Shown: positions 10,863-21,827 of the stretch, one piece after another
How the letters are laid out: the number at the start of each line of letters is the position of its first letter
Numbering within the stretch: the stretch's first letter is position 1
NCBI GenBank assembly: GCA_946406115.1
Contig: OX291551.1
Span: forward strand, 31,231,381-31,295,380
Reading direction: 5' to 3'
Length of the DNA: 64,000 nt
DNA from: Apoda limacodes
Lineage: Eukaryota; Arthropoda; Insecta; Lepidoptera; Limacodidae
Notes under the pieces: model-generated
Told to the model about the DNA's origin: nothing
The model's input: the letters and a program-made list of their open reading frames with translations, nothing else
The model's database searches: none
Made by a program: the position numbers and the translations under genes

Positions 10863-11555
10863 CTACATCTTCGGGTGTATCCTTGAACGACTGCCTGATG
10901 TCGGGACCTAAGCTTTAGGTAGACATCTCGGACATCTTAACTGGGTTTAGTTGCCACCAGGTTGTATTTGTGGCTGACATTAAGATGATGTTCCGTCAGG
11001 TCATGATACATCCAGAAGATAGGTGGTTTCAGCTCATTTTTTGGAGAGAGGATACGGCCTCTCCATTAGTGGTTCCAATACCTACGGGCTAAAGTCGAGC
11101 CCTTTTATAGCAATTCACTCGTTGCTACACTTGGCTGATCGTGAGCGTCTGAATTTCCCGCGCGCAGCTGCTGTCTTCCCTTCTGATACCTACGTCGACG
11201 ATATTTGCACGGGTGCTTCGTCTGTGGAGGAAGCTTTAGTCCTGAGGGATGAGCTAATCGGCTTGTTACGGGCAGGTGGTTATGAATTGAGGAAATGGAT
11301 TTCCAATTCACCTGCCGTCTTGGAAGATTTACCGTCAGAACATCAGCAGGAGCCCCACCTCTTCCAGAATCCTGAGAATCCTGACTCTACCGCGGTCCTC
11401 GGAGTTCAATATTGGCCAGTTCAGGATATCTTCACTTACTTGGTTGAACCGCCGGACACAATGAAGAGGTTGACTAAACGGCTGGTTCTGTCCACAGTAG
11501 CGCGTGTCTTTGACCCCAATGGCTGGGTGGCTCCTGTAGTCTTTGATCGGTAGTC
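10863..11555 (+). pseudogene. BEL/Pao reverse transcriptase fragment
   Basis: From 10863 the plus strand reads TSSGVSLNDCLMSGPKL, a stop, then ILTGF, FVADIKMMFRQVMIHPEDRW (finger/palm with the first Asp), and after a frame change TYGLKSSPFIA, YVDDICTGA (catalytic Asp pair at 11191-11202), LRKWISNSP, LGVQY and STVARVFDPNGWVAPV. This is the BEL/Pao reverse transcriptase in correct order. The start is cut by the junction with the polymerase remnant at about 10862. At about 11555 it jumps to the C-terminal end of pol, so RNase H and integrase are deleted. Confidence 0.88.
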
Positions 11556-11589
11556 CTTTAACCTCCTTGCCTGAATACCGCTTCATCGA

Positions 11590-11910
11590 TGTGTCAGTTA
11601 ATAGGTAATCGCGCTTTCAGTTGCTTCAACAAATTACGCAATTGTTCCACCGTCGGTGGTCCTCAGTATATTTACATTTGTTACAGCAACGGGTTGCGTT
11701 GTCCTCTTAAAGGACTAAAATTTACCGCCCTTGCAATGGCGTTTAGGTTGCATCGTGCAATTATTCCCGGGTTCGGACGGTATCCCGCGGATCGCAGAGG
11801 TCATGGTAGGGGATTCAGTGCTGAAGCGTGCCGTCGAGACGTTTTCTCGATTGCCAGTAGATTAATGGCTCTGGCTCGGTTTATCCTCATCCAGACACGG
11901 TCTGCCTGAG
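11590..11910 (+). pseudogene. BEL/Pao pol C-terminal domain
   Basis: Frames read RFQLLQQITQLFHRRW, YLHLLQQRV and, after shifts, RTVSRGSQRSW and the SVLKRAVETFSRLPVD-like end. This matches the domain after integrase, as also seen at 2226-2560. It is fused to the reverse transcriptase by a deletion near 11560-11590. A G-rich run at 11908-11916 may be the polypurine tract. Confidence 0.7.
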
Positions 11911-11916
11911 GCGGGG

Positions 11917-12170
11917 GGTTTGTTCGGTAATAAAAAAATGCGGTCGATCCGGCGATACGATCCTTGCATACTCTGTGCGCGTGCGCGCGCGTCAGTCAGT
12001 CGTCTTAATCTGTACGCGACGTCGCGGCTGCCGGATACATTGTTTATGAAAATAATTAATTGAGTTCGGTTTGCGTGAAACAACCTACACATACACAAAC
12101 ATATACAGACACCACACCACATATTCAGACAAAAACGTGAAACAAACAACTGACTCCAAAATTGGATAAG
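11917..12170 (+). repeat. Possible BEL/Pao 3' LTR remnant
   Basis: Begins TTTGTTCGGTAATAAAA straight after a G-rich run and holds a GCGCGTGCGCGCGC patch. The position after the pol end suggests an LTR, but neither the end nor a partner copy can be seen. Confidence 0.35.
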
Positions 12171-12174
12171 TCCT

Positions 12175-14290
12175 TATAATTTTTTTTACGGCCTACGTGT
12201 GGCCTTTTTAGTAAACAAGGATATTACAATGGCTTTTGAATCATCAAAGTTATAATAGTTTTTTTTTGATCCCTCCCACCTTCCCTCCGGTTCACAATGT
12301 TGATTTCTACCGAAAAGAATCCGGCAAAAAACTCGATTGTTACTCTTTTAAAAAACATCATATAAACTAAAAATACAATCAATGTTTTAAATAAAAAATT
12401 GAAGCCGTACAATTTTGTATTATTTCCATTTTAATTTGGTTTACCTATGCATCCTGTAATTGAGCATCTTCAGTCCCAAGGATTTTTATCATCTACATAG
12501 TCTGAAATATTGTAGTATGCCTTTTTACAAAGTACCTGCTTGATAAAAGATTTAAATTTACTACTGTGATAGCTTTTGAATATTATTGGGAACTTTGTTG
12601 TAAAAAACACTATCAATAATACAAATAAACTAAAATACAATTAATGTTTTAAATAAAAAAAATTTAGTCGTACAATTTTATGTTATTTTCATTTTAATTT
12701 GGTTTACCTATGCATCCTGTAATTGAGCATCATCAGTCCCAAGGATTTTTATCATTTACATAGTCTGAAATATTGTAGAATGCCTTTTTACAAAGTACCT
12801 GCTTGATAAAAGATTTAAATTTACTTATTGATAGATTTTGAATTTTATTGGGAACTTTGTTGTAAAAGTGTATACATTGCCCCATAAAAGAGTTACCTAT
12901 TTTGTGTAGACGTGTATCATGCACTAACAGCTTATTTTTACTTCTAGTATTTACTTTGTGAACGTCACTTTTCTTGCTGAAACTATTGATATTTTTATGT
13001 ACATACATATAAAAGATTTTCATATATGTACTGCGACGCTAAAGTTAAAATTTTTACTTCTCTAAACCTATCCCCAGAGATGTCCTAGATCCTAATTTAT
13101 AAATAGCACGAATTGCCCTTTTTTGTAACAAAAATATTGTATTTACATCAGCAGCGCTACCCCACAATAGGATACAATACAATATGTAATTAAACTATGG
13201 ATATAGCTAAAATATACTATTTTTGCAGTGTTGACATCGGTCAATTGTCTTATTTTGTTAATTGTCTAAGTTTTTGGCTAGGTTTTGAATATGAGGACCC
13301 CACTGAAGTTTGGAGTCCAGCGTTATGCCAAGAAAGACTGTTGAATTAACAAGTTCTAATTGCTCGCCAATAATATTAATACATGTCTCTATCTGACTAA
13401 CATTTGGTAATGTAAATTTAACACATTTGGTTTTTTTTTTCATTAAGTAACGAATTATTAACGTTAAACCAATTTGCAATTTTAGAAAGGGCATTATTTA
13501 ATTCATCATAACATGTCTGTCGTCTCTTAACTTTAAAAATAAAAGAGGTGTAATCAGCAAATAAGACAATGTCATGGTTTTTTACATAATATGGGAGATC
13601 ATTAATGTAAATAAGAAATAGGACCTAAAGTTGAGCCCTGAGGGACTCCCATAGAGACTGCTGATCCCGGAGATCTTTCACCGTTGAGATCTATTTTCTG
13701 TACTCTCCCACTCATATAGGAGGTCAAAAGGTCGACAGCTTTGCCTCTAATACCAAAGTGATGTAGCTACCTGATGAGATTTTCATGTCCAAGAGCATCA
13801 TGCGAATCCTCCCAGGCGTTAAATATATTTTTTAATTCCTGCATCGGTTGTGGAACGGTCTTTCATAAAGCCAAACTGTTTAATACTAAGTAGGTCATTA
13901 ATACAGAAATGGCTTAACATTTGAGAAACTATGATTTTTAAAAAACTTTACTGAGTACAGGTAGTATTGAAATAGGCCGAAAATTATTAGGATCTGTTGT
14001 ACTACCTGATTAAAAAAGAGGCATAACTTTGCTAAGTTTCATCTCATGAGGAAACACACCACTATCAACACAACTATTAAAAATTATGGCTAAGGGTTGT
14101 GCTATAACATGAATTATTGAATTTGTAGTTTTTATAGAAAGTCCCCAAAGGTCTGTGGTGTTTTTTATTTCTAATGTTTTAAATGTATTTATGATATCCG
14201 TAGGACTAATGTTTTTCAATACAAAGGGAACTTTACATTCAGGAACACTAGTTTTTAATCATTTTTCTGCTAAAATTGGACTTGCATTTA
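12175..14290 (-). mobile_element. LINE family C copy, reverse transcriptase to 3' UTR
   Basis: Minus-strand pieces in order: TDIINTFKTLEIKNTTDLWG and MKLSKVMPLF (start of the reverse transcriptase domain, 14010-14219), QFGFMKDRSTTDAG in another frame, LMKKKTKCVKFTLPNVSQ and VFLGITLDSKLQWGPHI (13258-13494), ILLWGSAADVNTIFLLQKRA, then VNTRSKNKLLVHDTRLHKI, HFYNKVPN and DYVNDKNPWD (12733-13023). The 3' UTR has the CCGGCAAAAAACTCG motif near 12318. The element copies itself by target-primed reverse transcription. This copy lacks the endonuclease and is full of frameshifts. It contains a direct duplication of about 262 bp (see separate entry). Confidence 0.85.
12351..12860 (-). repeat. Direct duplication of about 262 bp in LINE C 3' end
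   Basis: The block around AATGTTTTAAATAAAAAA, ACCTATGCATCCTGTAATTG and CAGTCCCAAGGATTTTTATC occurs twice, at about 12381 and 12643, with small differences. Either the 3' end was tandemly duplicated or a second truncated copy landed in register. Confidence 0.8.
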
Positions 14291-14581
14291 GATGTTTAGT
14301 TGTTTTGAATGGAATATTGCGAAAAAATGTTCAAACACACACAGACATATATTAATACACATATATATAAATATACAAATAAATAAAAACAAATAAAGAT
14401 ATGTTAAATAATGATATTTATAGATATCACCACCCAGGACCTAGCTAAGTTAATTTACATATAGTTTTATTTTGCAATCTGAAAAACAAACCCTTAAAAA
14501 TTTAAAGACTATTGAAATATTACCAGAATTTTGTTTTTTTTTTTAAATCAAACTATCAACATTTTCCATGTCTATTCATTA
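14291..14581. other. AT-rich spacer
   Basis: Nothing recognised. Confidence 0.35.
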
Positions 14582-14702
14582 CAGTAGGTGTAAGGGAAAA
14601 CATGAATTCCCCCTCCACCCACTGGTGGGATACAGTGGGTGTACGGGTTAGTAAGAATTCCCCCTGCACCCATTGGTGGGTAGATCAGTGGGTGCACGGG
14701 TC
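14582..14702 (+). repeat. Imperfect tandem repeat, period about 51-53 bp
   Basis: CAGTAGGTG/CAGTGGGTG starts at 14582, 14633 and 14686, and GAATTCCCCCT at 14604 and 14655. Within each unit CCACCCACTGGTGGG can form a small hairpin. There are just over two copies. Confidence 0.8.
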
Positions 14703-15222
14703 GTGAGCGCGATATTTTATGTTTTCCATATTGAGCACATAACGTCATAGCGTCATTAAATTTTGCTTTGAAAATTTAATGACGCGAAAACAAATGATTT
14801 TTTATTACATTCGAAACACAAATAGAAAGCTTAAAATTGAAATAAATTTGAATTTGAAATTCTTTTCCAAACTTCGTCTTTTTGAGATCAATGGCCATTT
14901 CTATAAAACATCAATTTCATATCAAGGACCTAATATTTTGTTTGTGTTTGAGTCAAAGCTATTATATTATTAAAAAATAAAAAAAAAATAAAAATATGTT
15001 TTTTTCGAGACACCCCTGCACAAAGGCTTGTTTGTCTGGTTCCTGTTTGGAAAAGTATGACAAATCCGCGTAAAATAATGCCACTTGGCATGGTTGAAAA
15101 ATACATCACAATAAGCCAGGTAGCCATAGATTACAAAATTTAGTTCGAGTACCCTCCCTGCCTTGGAATAAAATATCTAGCGGTAATATTTGAGTTAGTA
15201 GGTCGAGTTTGGTATCATAAAT
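14703..15222. other. Noncoding stretch
   Basis: AT-rich with homopolymer runs near 14970-15005. No gene recognised. Confidence 0.35.
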
Positions 15223-15385
15223 CGTTGATGGCCAATCCATTGGTAGAGTCATTTATGTGCTGTTCCGTAGTTAAATATGTCGCAATGTTGTTTTCGGGTG
15301 AATCGATGATGGCTGGATCATTGGTAAAGTTAATTATGCGGGGTTCACTAGTAAAATATGACGCAATACCTAAAAGAATAAACTT
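15223..15385 (+). repeat. Diverged 81-bp direct repeat, 2 copies
   Basis: CGTTGATGGCCAATCCATTG at 15223 and CGATGATGGCTGGATCATTG at 15304 start two similar stretches that both end in AAATATG then CGCAATR. Confidence 0.7.
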
Positions 15386-15399
15386 GAGGTACCTAATAA

Positions 15400-15826
15400 A
15401 TCGGCCAAGTGTGAGTCGGACTCGCTCACGAAGGGTTCCGTACCTCTATAAAAACGGCAAAAAAAAATCACGTTTGTCGTATGTCGTCGGGAGGCCTTTA
15501 AATATTTATTTTATTTTAATTATTTTTTTTAAGTATAATATTCTGTGAATATTTTAAGCGTGTACCTGTTGCCGTTATAAATATCGTGCAAAAAAGTCAC
15601 GTTTGTTGTATGGGAGCCCCCTTAAATATTTATTTTATTCTGTTTTTAGTATTTGTTGTTATAGCGGCAACAGAAATACATCTGCGAAAATTTCAACTGT
15701 CTAACTATCACGGTTCTTGAGATACAGTCTGGTGACAGACGGACAGACGGACGGACGGACGGACGGACAGCGAAGTCTTAGTAATAGGGTTCCGCTAATT
15801 ACCCTTTGGGTACGGAACCCTAAAAA
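15400..15826 (+). repeat. Dispersed repeat (SINE-like) with GGAC microsatellite
   Basis: Begins CGGCCAAGTGTGAGTCGGAC, then AGGGTTCCGTACC, and ends TTTGGGTACGGAACCCTA, so short GGTTCCGTACC-type inverted sequences lie near both ends. A GGAC/AGAC microsatellite is at 15740-15768. A second copy lies on the minus strand at 44612-44872. In this copy an internal stretch (TCACGTTTGTYGTATG to ATATTTATTTTATT) is duplicated at 15469 and 15597. The head resembles tRNA boxes A and B, so a SINE is possible. I know this sequence as common in moth and butterfly genomes but cannot name the family. Confidence 0.75.
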
Positions 15827-16064
15827 TCAAATAAACCCTCAAATTTTCAAATCTGTATATGAAACTTGTAAATAAAAAAATACCCAATAAAAGCCCTTTA
15901 AACGTTGATTCTAAAACATAACATTGAAAATCTTAATTAATATTGAATATGCCGCGTGCGGTCGTCTACAATACTAAGGCATGGAAAACGCAATGTTCCC
16001 TTATATTTAGTTATAAATTTAAATATAAATTATTATGTTATATAATAAATAATAATAATAATTC
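15827..16064 (+). repeat. Dispersed repeat, partner of 37644-37902
   Basis: Similar along its length to 37644-37902 on the same strand: TGTATATGAAACTTGTAAAT, then ATTGAATATGCCGCG, GTCTACAAT, CGCAATGTTCCCTTATATTT and an ATAATAATAAT run. It follows directly on the GGAC repeat. Unclassified. Confidence 0.75.
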
Positions 16065-16309
16065 ATTAATTTCGGGTATCATAAACCTTTATATTTTACC
16101 AATTTTGTAAGAAATTCCTTAGGAAAAACTGTACATTATATTTAGTAAGTAGTTACAGTAGCTTTTTTTTGCGTCCGAGATTGCGCTGCCACTCAAGCTG
16201 TATTAGCCTTTCTTTCCCTTTTGGGAAAAAGTAGCCTATGACTGAATCCAAGTCAATGCATGAAACACGCTGCGAGGCGCCGCACCGTCCCCAGACATGC
16301 ACTTCTTAA

Positions 16310-16525
16310 AAAACTGCTCTCAAGATATTAGTAGAGAAGCCAGGCCGTCGAGACCAAAGTCCCGTCAGACCGAAGAGTCCTCTACCGACAATTGGTATTA
16401 TTGGGTTCAGCATGATGTCTTGGACACGAATAGGCTGGTTGTCGCGGTCTAAAGTGGTGGAGGGGGAGGGAGGGGACTTATCCGATTTCAACAAATAAGG
16501 TGTCATATGACAGGTGATAAAATGG
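16310..16525 (-). repeat. Dispersed repeat, partner of 33515-33810
   Basis: The reverse complement matches 33515-33810: CCTTATTTGTTGAAATCGGA, then CTCCCTCCCCCTCCACCACT, CGCGACAAC, ATTGTCGGTAGAGGACT and GGCTTCTCT. The class is not known. Sequence downstream on the minus strand (to about 16150) may belong to it. Confidence 0.75.
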
Positions 16526-17089
16526 CGAATTGAAGCAGTAAATTACAATTAATTAAAAAGTAATGTATAAGTAAGAATTGGGCAATTGATACAGCTATAT
16601 AAAAGTTTCAAATTTTTTCAATTTGGTTGAGAAATTATAAAGCTGACTGAATTTATACATTAGGGTAACGTGACTAGTGCTACGCATTATCCTATAGCGG
16701 GTTTTATTAGTGTAATACTGGCAACACTGCCGGCAACAGCTGATCCAAGTTTTTCGTAATTATTAATTTAAAACAATTGTTAAATTTAACTGTAATTAAA
16801 CCCAAATCCAATCCAAACTGTTAATAAGTGCCAATAAAAGTTGTAAAGTAGTTTTATGAGTGCAAATATATGTGATTGCTACTTGACAGTAAACAAACAA
16901 ACAAACAAACAAACAAAGGTCACCGATTTGAATTTGTTTGTTTTGTTACTTCCGAATATAACAATATTTAATTGTTGAAATATAGTCAAAAATAAGGTAA
17001 ATTGTTACAGGTAATGACACTTAACTAGAAATCAAATTGTCACGTTCCTACATACTCATACCTCCTTTATTTTAAATACTCCTTACTCT
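16526..17089. other. Noncoding stretch with (CAAA)n
   Basis: AT-rich. Contains a CAAA microsatellite at 16890-16917. Otherwise nothing recognised. Confidence 0.4.
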
Positions 17090-17466
17090 ACACAGCTTCC
17101 CTGCATTCTTTTATAAATAACTATGACTACCCGTTCAGCTACTGCTCGCCAACAGGAACTTAAAATTCAACAGGGCCTGCAGAAGCTCAGAAAATGCAGG
17201 GAAGAGTGTAACAAACTACTTGTAGAAAGGGAGGAAAATTAAATATAAATGTTATAAACCAAGCTGAAGAAGTATTTAAAAATAAATAGATTTATTTCAA
17301 AAACTAAAAATGTAATTAGAAGGCAACAAAATATTGTTAAATATATGAAACACAAACGAGATAGGATTAATTTAATTAAACATTTTGTCTCAAGAATTAG
17401 TATTAAGTAATGACAAGTATAGAACTGACACACTGCAACTTGAGTCAGAGGTCACTTGCCTGCAAG

Positions 17467-18622
17467 TAGGGTTGCCAACTTTTTTTACTAGAAATAAAGT
17501 ATATTCAGGTCTATGAAGAATATTAAACAGTATTTTAGAAAATGAACAGTATTTTATTTATTTATTGTTTTAAATACATATTTTTTAAAGCTTCTCGCAC
17601 AACTTACTAATTTACAATCTTTTTTAAAAACTTCATACGCCTCATCACAATTATTACTGAAATTAAAATAAATGAGGAGCTAATTTTTAATTGAATTATT
17701 AGATGCTCTATTTCTATCCTCCCACCACTTAGCATTCATTACTGATAAAAACTCTTTTAGTAGTATTATATAATCTGTGCTTTCAGTAATCCTTCGATAG
17801 TTTGGCTTTCTTTCTTGGCGTTGTAGAAGGAGAAAGTAATTCATTATCACTTTCCATCTTTTGTACACTAAACTTATCACTGTTATACTTATATCTAATT
17901 ACTTAAATTTTATTAAAGTTGTAAAACAATAACAAGGTCCATGCGTAAAAAAGTTATGTTCTGAGAACGCGCACACTCGCATATTAGTGAGTGAGTCTTG
18001 GGGCGCGTTCGTACTGGGAATAAGAGTTTCCACTAATGATACTTTTCAAACTTTTGATTACGCCAGTTTTGCCACCGACACCTACCGTTCGTGTAGCTTT
18101 GAAACGTTACTAACAAAATTTTTGGTTACAAAACTTGCAAAACGAACGGTTGACGTACACACACTACCATAAACAATAAATATGTATAGGCAGTTTGATA
18201 GATTAACACAAAAACCCCACCTTCAGACATGGGTCTAAAGTTTCATTTTTCGGTGGCAAAAGTAACAAAAATAACAAAAATATCGTAAACGAACGCATGA
18301 CAGTTTGTCACAGATGATACTAAAATTTTGATATTTTTGATACCAATGCTAAACGAAGGGATGACAGGTAGTGAAAATAATGATTCTGCATCCCAAAACG
18401 AACGCGCCCTTGAATATTTGACATTGACAGATTCGTTCAGAAACTCAGTGTGATTTGTTTGTGGCTGCGCTGCACTGAGCAGTGAACGCCCTCTGACTAA
18501 ATAAATGTAAACAGTATTTTGTATACTTTATTTTTGTTCAACAGTAATTTAAAAAAAATTAAAAGTATAATTAAGTGAAAAACAGTATAATACTGTTCAA
18601 AACAGTATAGTTGGCAACCCTA
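17467..18622. mobile_element. hAT-like DNA element with 8-bp target duplication
   Basis: The ends are a perfect 13-bp inverted repeat: TAGGGTTGCCAAC at 17467-17479 and its complement at 18610-18622. The 8-bp direct repeat CCTGCAAG flanks it (17459-17466 and 18623-18630), the duplication length made by hAT transposases (P elements also make 8 bp). Removing it rejoins LINE A ORF1, which confirms the borders. Apart from a nested MITE it is about 744 bp. A minus frame at 17680-17880 may be a transposase scrap, but I cannot identify it, so treat this as a non-autonomous element. Confidence 0.9.
18001..18409. mobile_element. MITE with TTG target duplication nested in the hAT-like element
   Basis: The inverted ends GGGCGCGTTCGT (18001-18012) and its complement at 18398-18409 enclose 409 bp. 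TTG directly flanks both sides (17998-18000 and 18410-18412). A 3-bp duplication with GGG-starting ends fits the PIF/Harbinger group, though TTG is not the usual TWA target. There is no transposase; open frames inside are chance. Confidence 0.8.
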
Positions 18623-19619
18623 CCTGCAAGCGTCCCAAGACCAAATAATGGCAAAATACAGTTCAGCCCAAAAAGAAATTAAGGAACACACTAGAGCCAT
18701 GGATGGCCTGCTTGACCTCTGTAAATACAACGCTGACAGGTTTGAGTCACTTAACAACCATCAACAAACCTGTGAATGTCAGCAGATGTCGGGCATGTCA
18801 CAACATGACAACGAGTGAGTCCTTAGTGTGACAGTTTTCATACTTCCCAAAAGAACAATAGTAATAAAGAAGTACAAAACCTAAATTTAAATAAAACCTG
18901 TAATGTTGTAATGTTCAGTTATGAGATTGGAAAGCATATGGGTTACCTACTTAGAGCAAACTTGGATCAGCTTGTTTTTAATCACTGCATGCTCAACTGT
19001 TCTTACCAGGGCATATTTGATTATATTTAGGACTATAAATTTTCTGAAAACAGCATAGTTTTTATACTTATAGGGCAGAGAGGAAAAATGAGCAAACATC
19101 AATTGACTAAAAATATAAATAATCTTGGCATATTGAATGTAAAACAAATAATATTGTTCACTTTTCCATTTAGCAAATACTTACATGACAATTATAATCT
19201 TTTAACATATAAATTCAATTTGTCAATGCATGCAATGTCCCAAAGTAGTAATAATTTACATGTAATTGACATCAATAATTATAATAATAACATCTATTAA
19301 AGTAGAAAAACATAGAAATTGTATGTCAAAATCTTATAAAAGACAGATAGTACGCTCATTGTCATATTATTTAAATAACTTAGCCAAGACTTTGGCTTGT
19401 GAGACTGCCTCTTTTGGGCATAATACTAGTCTTAATATACCGACTTTGGAAACACTTCCAAGAAATTCTAGTCAAATTGCCTCTATGGGGCAAGATAATA
19501 GTTCTAAGACTTTGGAAACTGTTCCAAATACTTTTTTTTAGCTAAGTGTACAACAGAGAATACCTCTCGCTCGACTTTTATGTCTAATAATAATTTACCA
19601 AAATGTTCTAAAAAAAAAA

Positions 19620-20515
19620 CATAATGTAAAAAATGTAAAATCCCTAAACATAGTCAACCAAAATATTCAAGGTATGCTTGGAAAATACCTTGAAATAGAG
19701 CTGTTCATGAACTGCTGCAACATAGATATTCTATGAATTACAGAATATTGGCTAAAATCTCACCAGTTCATGTTCAACTTCAGTAGTCACCAAATTGGTA
19801 GTTTGTTCAACAGGAAACACGCTATTCATGGTGGCTCTTTGATTGTTGTAAATAACAAGTTTTAAACATAAAGATTGGAAAGATATTGTGATTGTACGAA
19901 TTATTGAAATAGCCTGTGTGGAGTTAGAGCATTTCATTGTTGTTAGTGTGTACAGGCCGCCCTCACCGGTTTATGTCATTTTTGAAAATAAAATGGAGGA
20001 GGCTAAATCCATTGTTTGTAAAAAAAATAAAAAAGTATTTGTTTGCGGAGATTTCAATGTAGATTTGTTAATAGAAAAGTCCTCCTTAGGCATAAAATTA
20101 AAAAGTCTATTTCAATCATTCAACTGTAAAAATATATTTCTATCACCGACTACAATAACAGCCAATACAGCAACATGCATAGATAATATTTTTACAGATT
20201 GTATGACAGTTGCATATAAAAGTATTATAAATAACCTTTTCTTCTGACCATTGTGGGCAGTTAGTGCAAATTGAATTGTTAACAGAGAATAAATGTAAGG
20301 AAAAAATTGTTTTAAGCCCTAAAACTAAACGACACTTAGAGATATTTAAAAATAATTTATTGTTAAAAATTCCGTCTCTTGTCGAACATAATGATCCAAA
20401 TACACAATATAATATGTTTTTAAAGTTTTTAGTGATCAGTACGACTCTGTATTTGAACCCAAGAGTGTCTTAGCTAACCAACGTCAATGCTTTAGTGATT
20501 GGGCTACTGTGGGCA
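19620..20515 (+). pseudogene. LINE A ORF2 endonuclease domain, truncated
   Basis: Reads NIVNQNIQGMLGKYLEIELF, then a stop, then (19888-20247) VEHFIVVSVYRPPS-like CVELEHFIVVSVYRPPSPVY and KVFVCGDFNVDLLIE (the GDFN active-site block of APE-type endonucleases). It continues through SPTTITANTATCIDNIFTDC to KRHLEIFKNNLLLKIPSLVE and ends in the DWATVGIY block. The enzyme nicks the target so that element RNA can be copied in place. The N-terminal Asn/Glu region is disrupted and reverse transcriptase is missing. Confidence 0.85.
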
Positions 20516-20520
20516 TCTAT

Positions 20521-20754
20521 ATAAAAATATATTTTCTAGGTTATTTCAATTACTGCTAGTAACAAGACTAATTTCATATTATGAATATAATTTATTTCTA
20601 TAATCAATTATATAAATAAATAAAATATTAAGCATTAAATATAAGGTAAATAATAATACGTCATATTATCATTTACAGTTTTACAAATATTTTAAATAAC
20701 GAAACTCTGGTTAATATCTTATACTTTTTCACCTTCATATTACAAATAAAACAA
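20521..20754. other. AT-rich spacer
   Basis: Nothing recognised beyond A/T-rich sequence. Confidence 0.4.
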
Positions 20755-21225
20755 AACAGTCTTACACTAGGTAATAACATAATAAACAATGTTTTAGTTT
20801 AAAAAAATGTCATATATGCCTCCCAATTAATTAAGTTCTTATTCTTTTAAACATTTTTATTAATTGTATTTATCAACTTTTTAATAACTTTTTTTCATTA
20901 AACTATCTTTGTCATATATGTATTTTTATTTAATTTAATTAATTTAAAGCTTAATTAATCATACGTTTTGGAATTTTATTGTAAAAATATAAACTTGGTA
21001 TTGCAAAAGAGCTATGTACTTCCTGAAGAGGACACTTTGGAATACCAATTTATCCTTATTACTTGTATTTACACTGTTTAGGTCACTATTTCAAGCAAAT
21101 AAATGCCAATATTTTCGTATATACATTATACAAGTGTAGATATATTGGCAAGGAACAGTTAAAATATCAATTGCCTTAAAAAGTTCCATAAGTGAATGTC
21201 CCAATTTATAGATTGACAGTAAAAG
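20755..21225 (-). repeat. Old LINE B-like fragment (ORF2 C-terminus)
   Basis: Similar to 52905-53290, where the family B C-terminus is encoded on the minus strand: CTATCTTTGTCATATATGTA, GGAATTTTATTGTAAAAATA, GCAAAAGAGCTATGTACTTC, CCAATTTATCCTTATTACTT and TTAAAATATCAATTGCC. Indels and stops are more frequent than in the other copies, so it looks older. Confidence 0.75.
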
Positions 21226-21481
21226 GTAGGTGCTACTTCTAAAGTACAACTGAAATAGTTAACCAGAAATATGTCCAACATATCTGTCCAAATTCAAAAT
21301 ATCTATTGCATGTATTTGACGTGACATTTAAGTCATCTTGAGAACCGTTAATGTACTGGTTCAAAAAAATCTAAACCCATATTGCAAACATGATATTAGC
21401 TGAAAATCTTTGAGTGATATTGGTACAGTGTTGTCATATGTACGCATTTGTCCGTACACGTACGAAATTTCAAACAATTTC
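21226..21481. other. Spacer
   Basis: Unrecognised sequence between LINE fragments. Confidence 0.4.
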
Positions 21482-21782
21482 TCAGAACACATCCCAGCGA
21501 TAGAACACACACAGGGAGGCAAAGACACTCATCTGACTCAAGGGTTCGATACGGCTTGTGAGTTTGGGATCGTCTACGATTCTCACAGCCAGTCGTTGAA
21601 CCGAGTCAAAAGGACCAAGCTGGTATCCGGGTGCACCCGCCCAAAGATCGCAGCAGTACTCTATATAGGGCCGGATTTGCGATATGTAAAGCAGCAACCT
21701 TAGCCCCGAAATGAAGTACTGTTCCGCTCTGTTGAGTACACCAAGTTTTTTTGACGCCAGCTTCACTTCAGATGTCATCACC
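21482..21782 (-). pseudogene. LINE family D ORF2 fragment
   Basis: Reads VKLASKKLGVLNRAEQYFISGLRLLLYISQIRPYIEYCCDLWAGAPGYQLGPFDSVQRLAVRIVDDPKLTSRIEPLSQM. This is the thumb/C-terminal part of the family D reverse transcriptase protein; the same blocks occur at 42180-42400 and 46840-46930. The frame is open for 99 residues but isolated from the catalytic core. Confidence 0.85.
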
Positions 21783-21790
21783 TAGAATCC

Positions 21791-21822
21791 CAATTCAAAT
21801 TCAAATTCAAATTCAAATAAAC
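21791..21822 (-). repeat. (TTGAAT)-type LINE tail microsatellite
   Basis: Repeated CAAATT on the plus strand, the complement of the (GAATTT)n tail that ends LINE B copies. It is probably a tail left by a very short insertion. Confidence 0.6.
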
Positions 21823-21827
21823 AACAA

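Larger units (their letters stand above)
17123..19541 (+). pseudogene. LINE A ORF1 (coiled coil plus SGNH-hydrolase-like domain), interrupted
   Basis: The start at 17123 reads MTTRSATARQQELKIQQGL and continues as a charged helical stretch to 17458. After the inserted DNA element it resumes at 18631 (SQDQIMAKYSSAQKEIKEHT to HQQTCECQQMSG). From about 18910 it reads GKHMGYLLRAN-like sequence, then IGQRGKMSKHQLTKNINNLG and VKQIILFTFPFSKYLHDNY, which looks like the esterase (SGNH) fold found in ORF1 of CR1-type LINEs. The last part (19266-19541) is low complexity. ORF1 proteins bind element RNA. Stops and the insertion make it nonfunctional. The hydrolase call is by resemblance only; I did not confirm the catalytic Ser/Asp/His. 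Confidence 0.65.
17090..20520 (+). mobile_element. LINE family A copy I (ORF1 and endonuclease part of ORF2)
   Basis: A non-LTR retrotransposon of the APE-endonuclease type (jockey/CR1 supergroup; exact clade not resolved). The order is a 5' UTR, ORF1 from 17123, an ORF1 hydrolase-like domain, and an ORF2 endonuclease domain ending near 20515 where the copy is truncated. ORF1 is interrupted by a hAT-like element at 17467-18622. Copies II (about 22.1-30.1 kb, minus) and III (48.3-52.3 kb, plus) supply the rest of the family. Multiple stops show it is dead. Confidence 0.85.
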
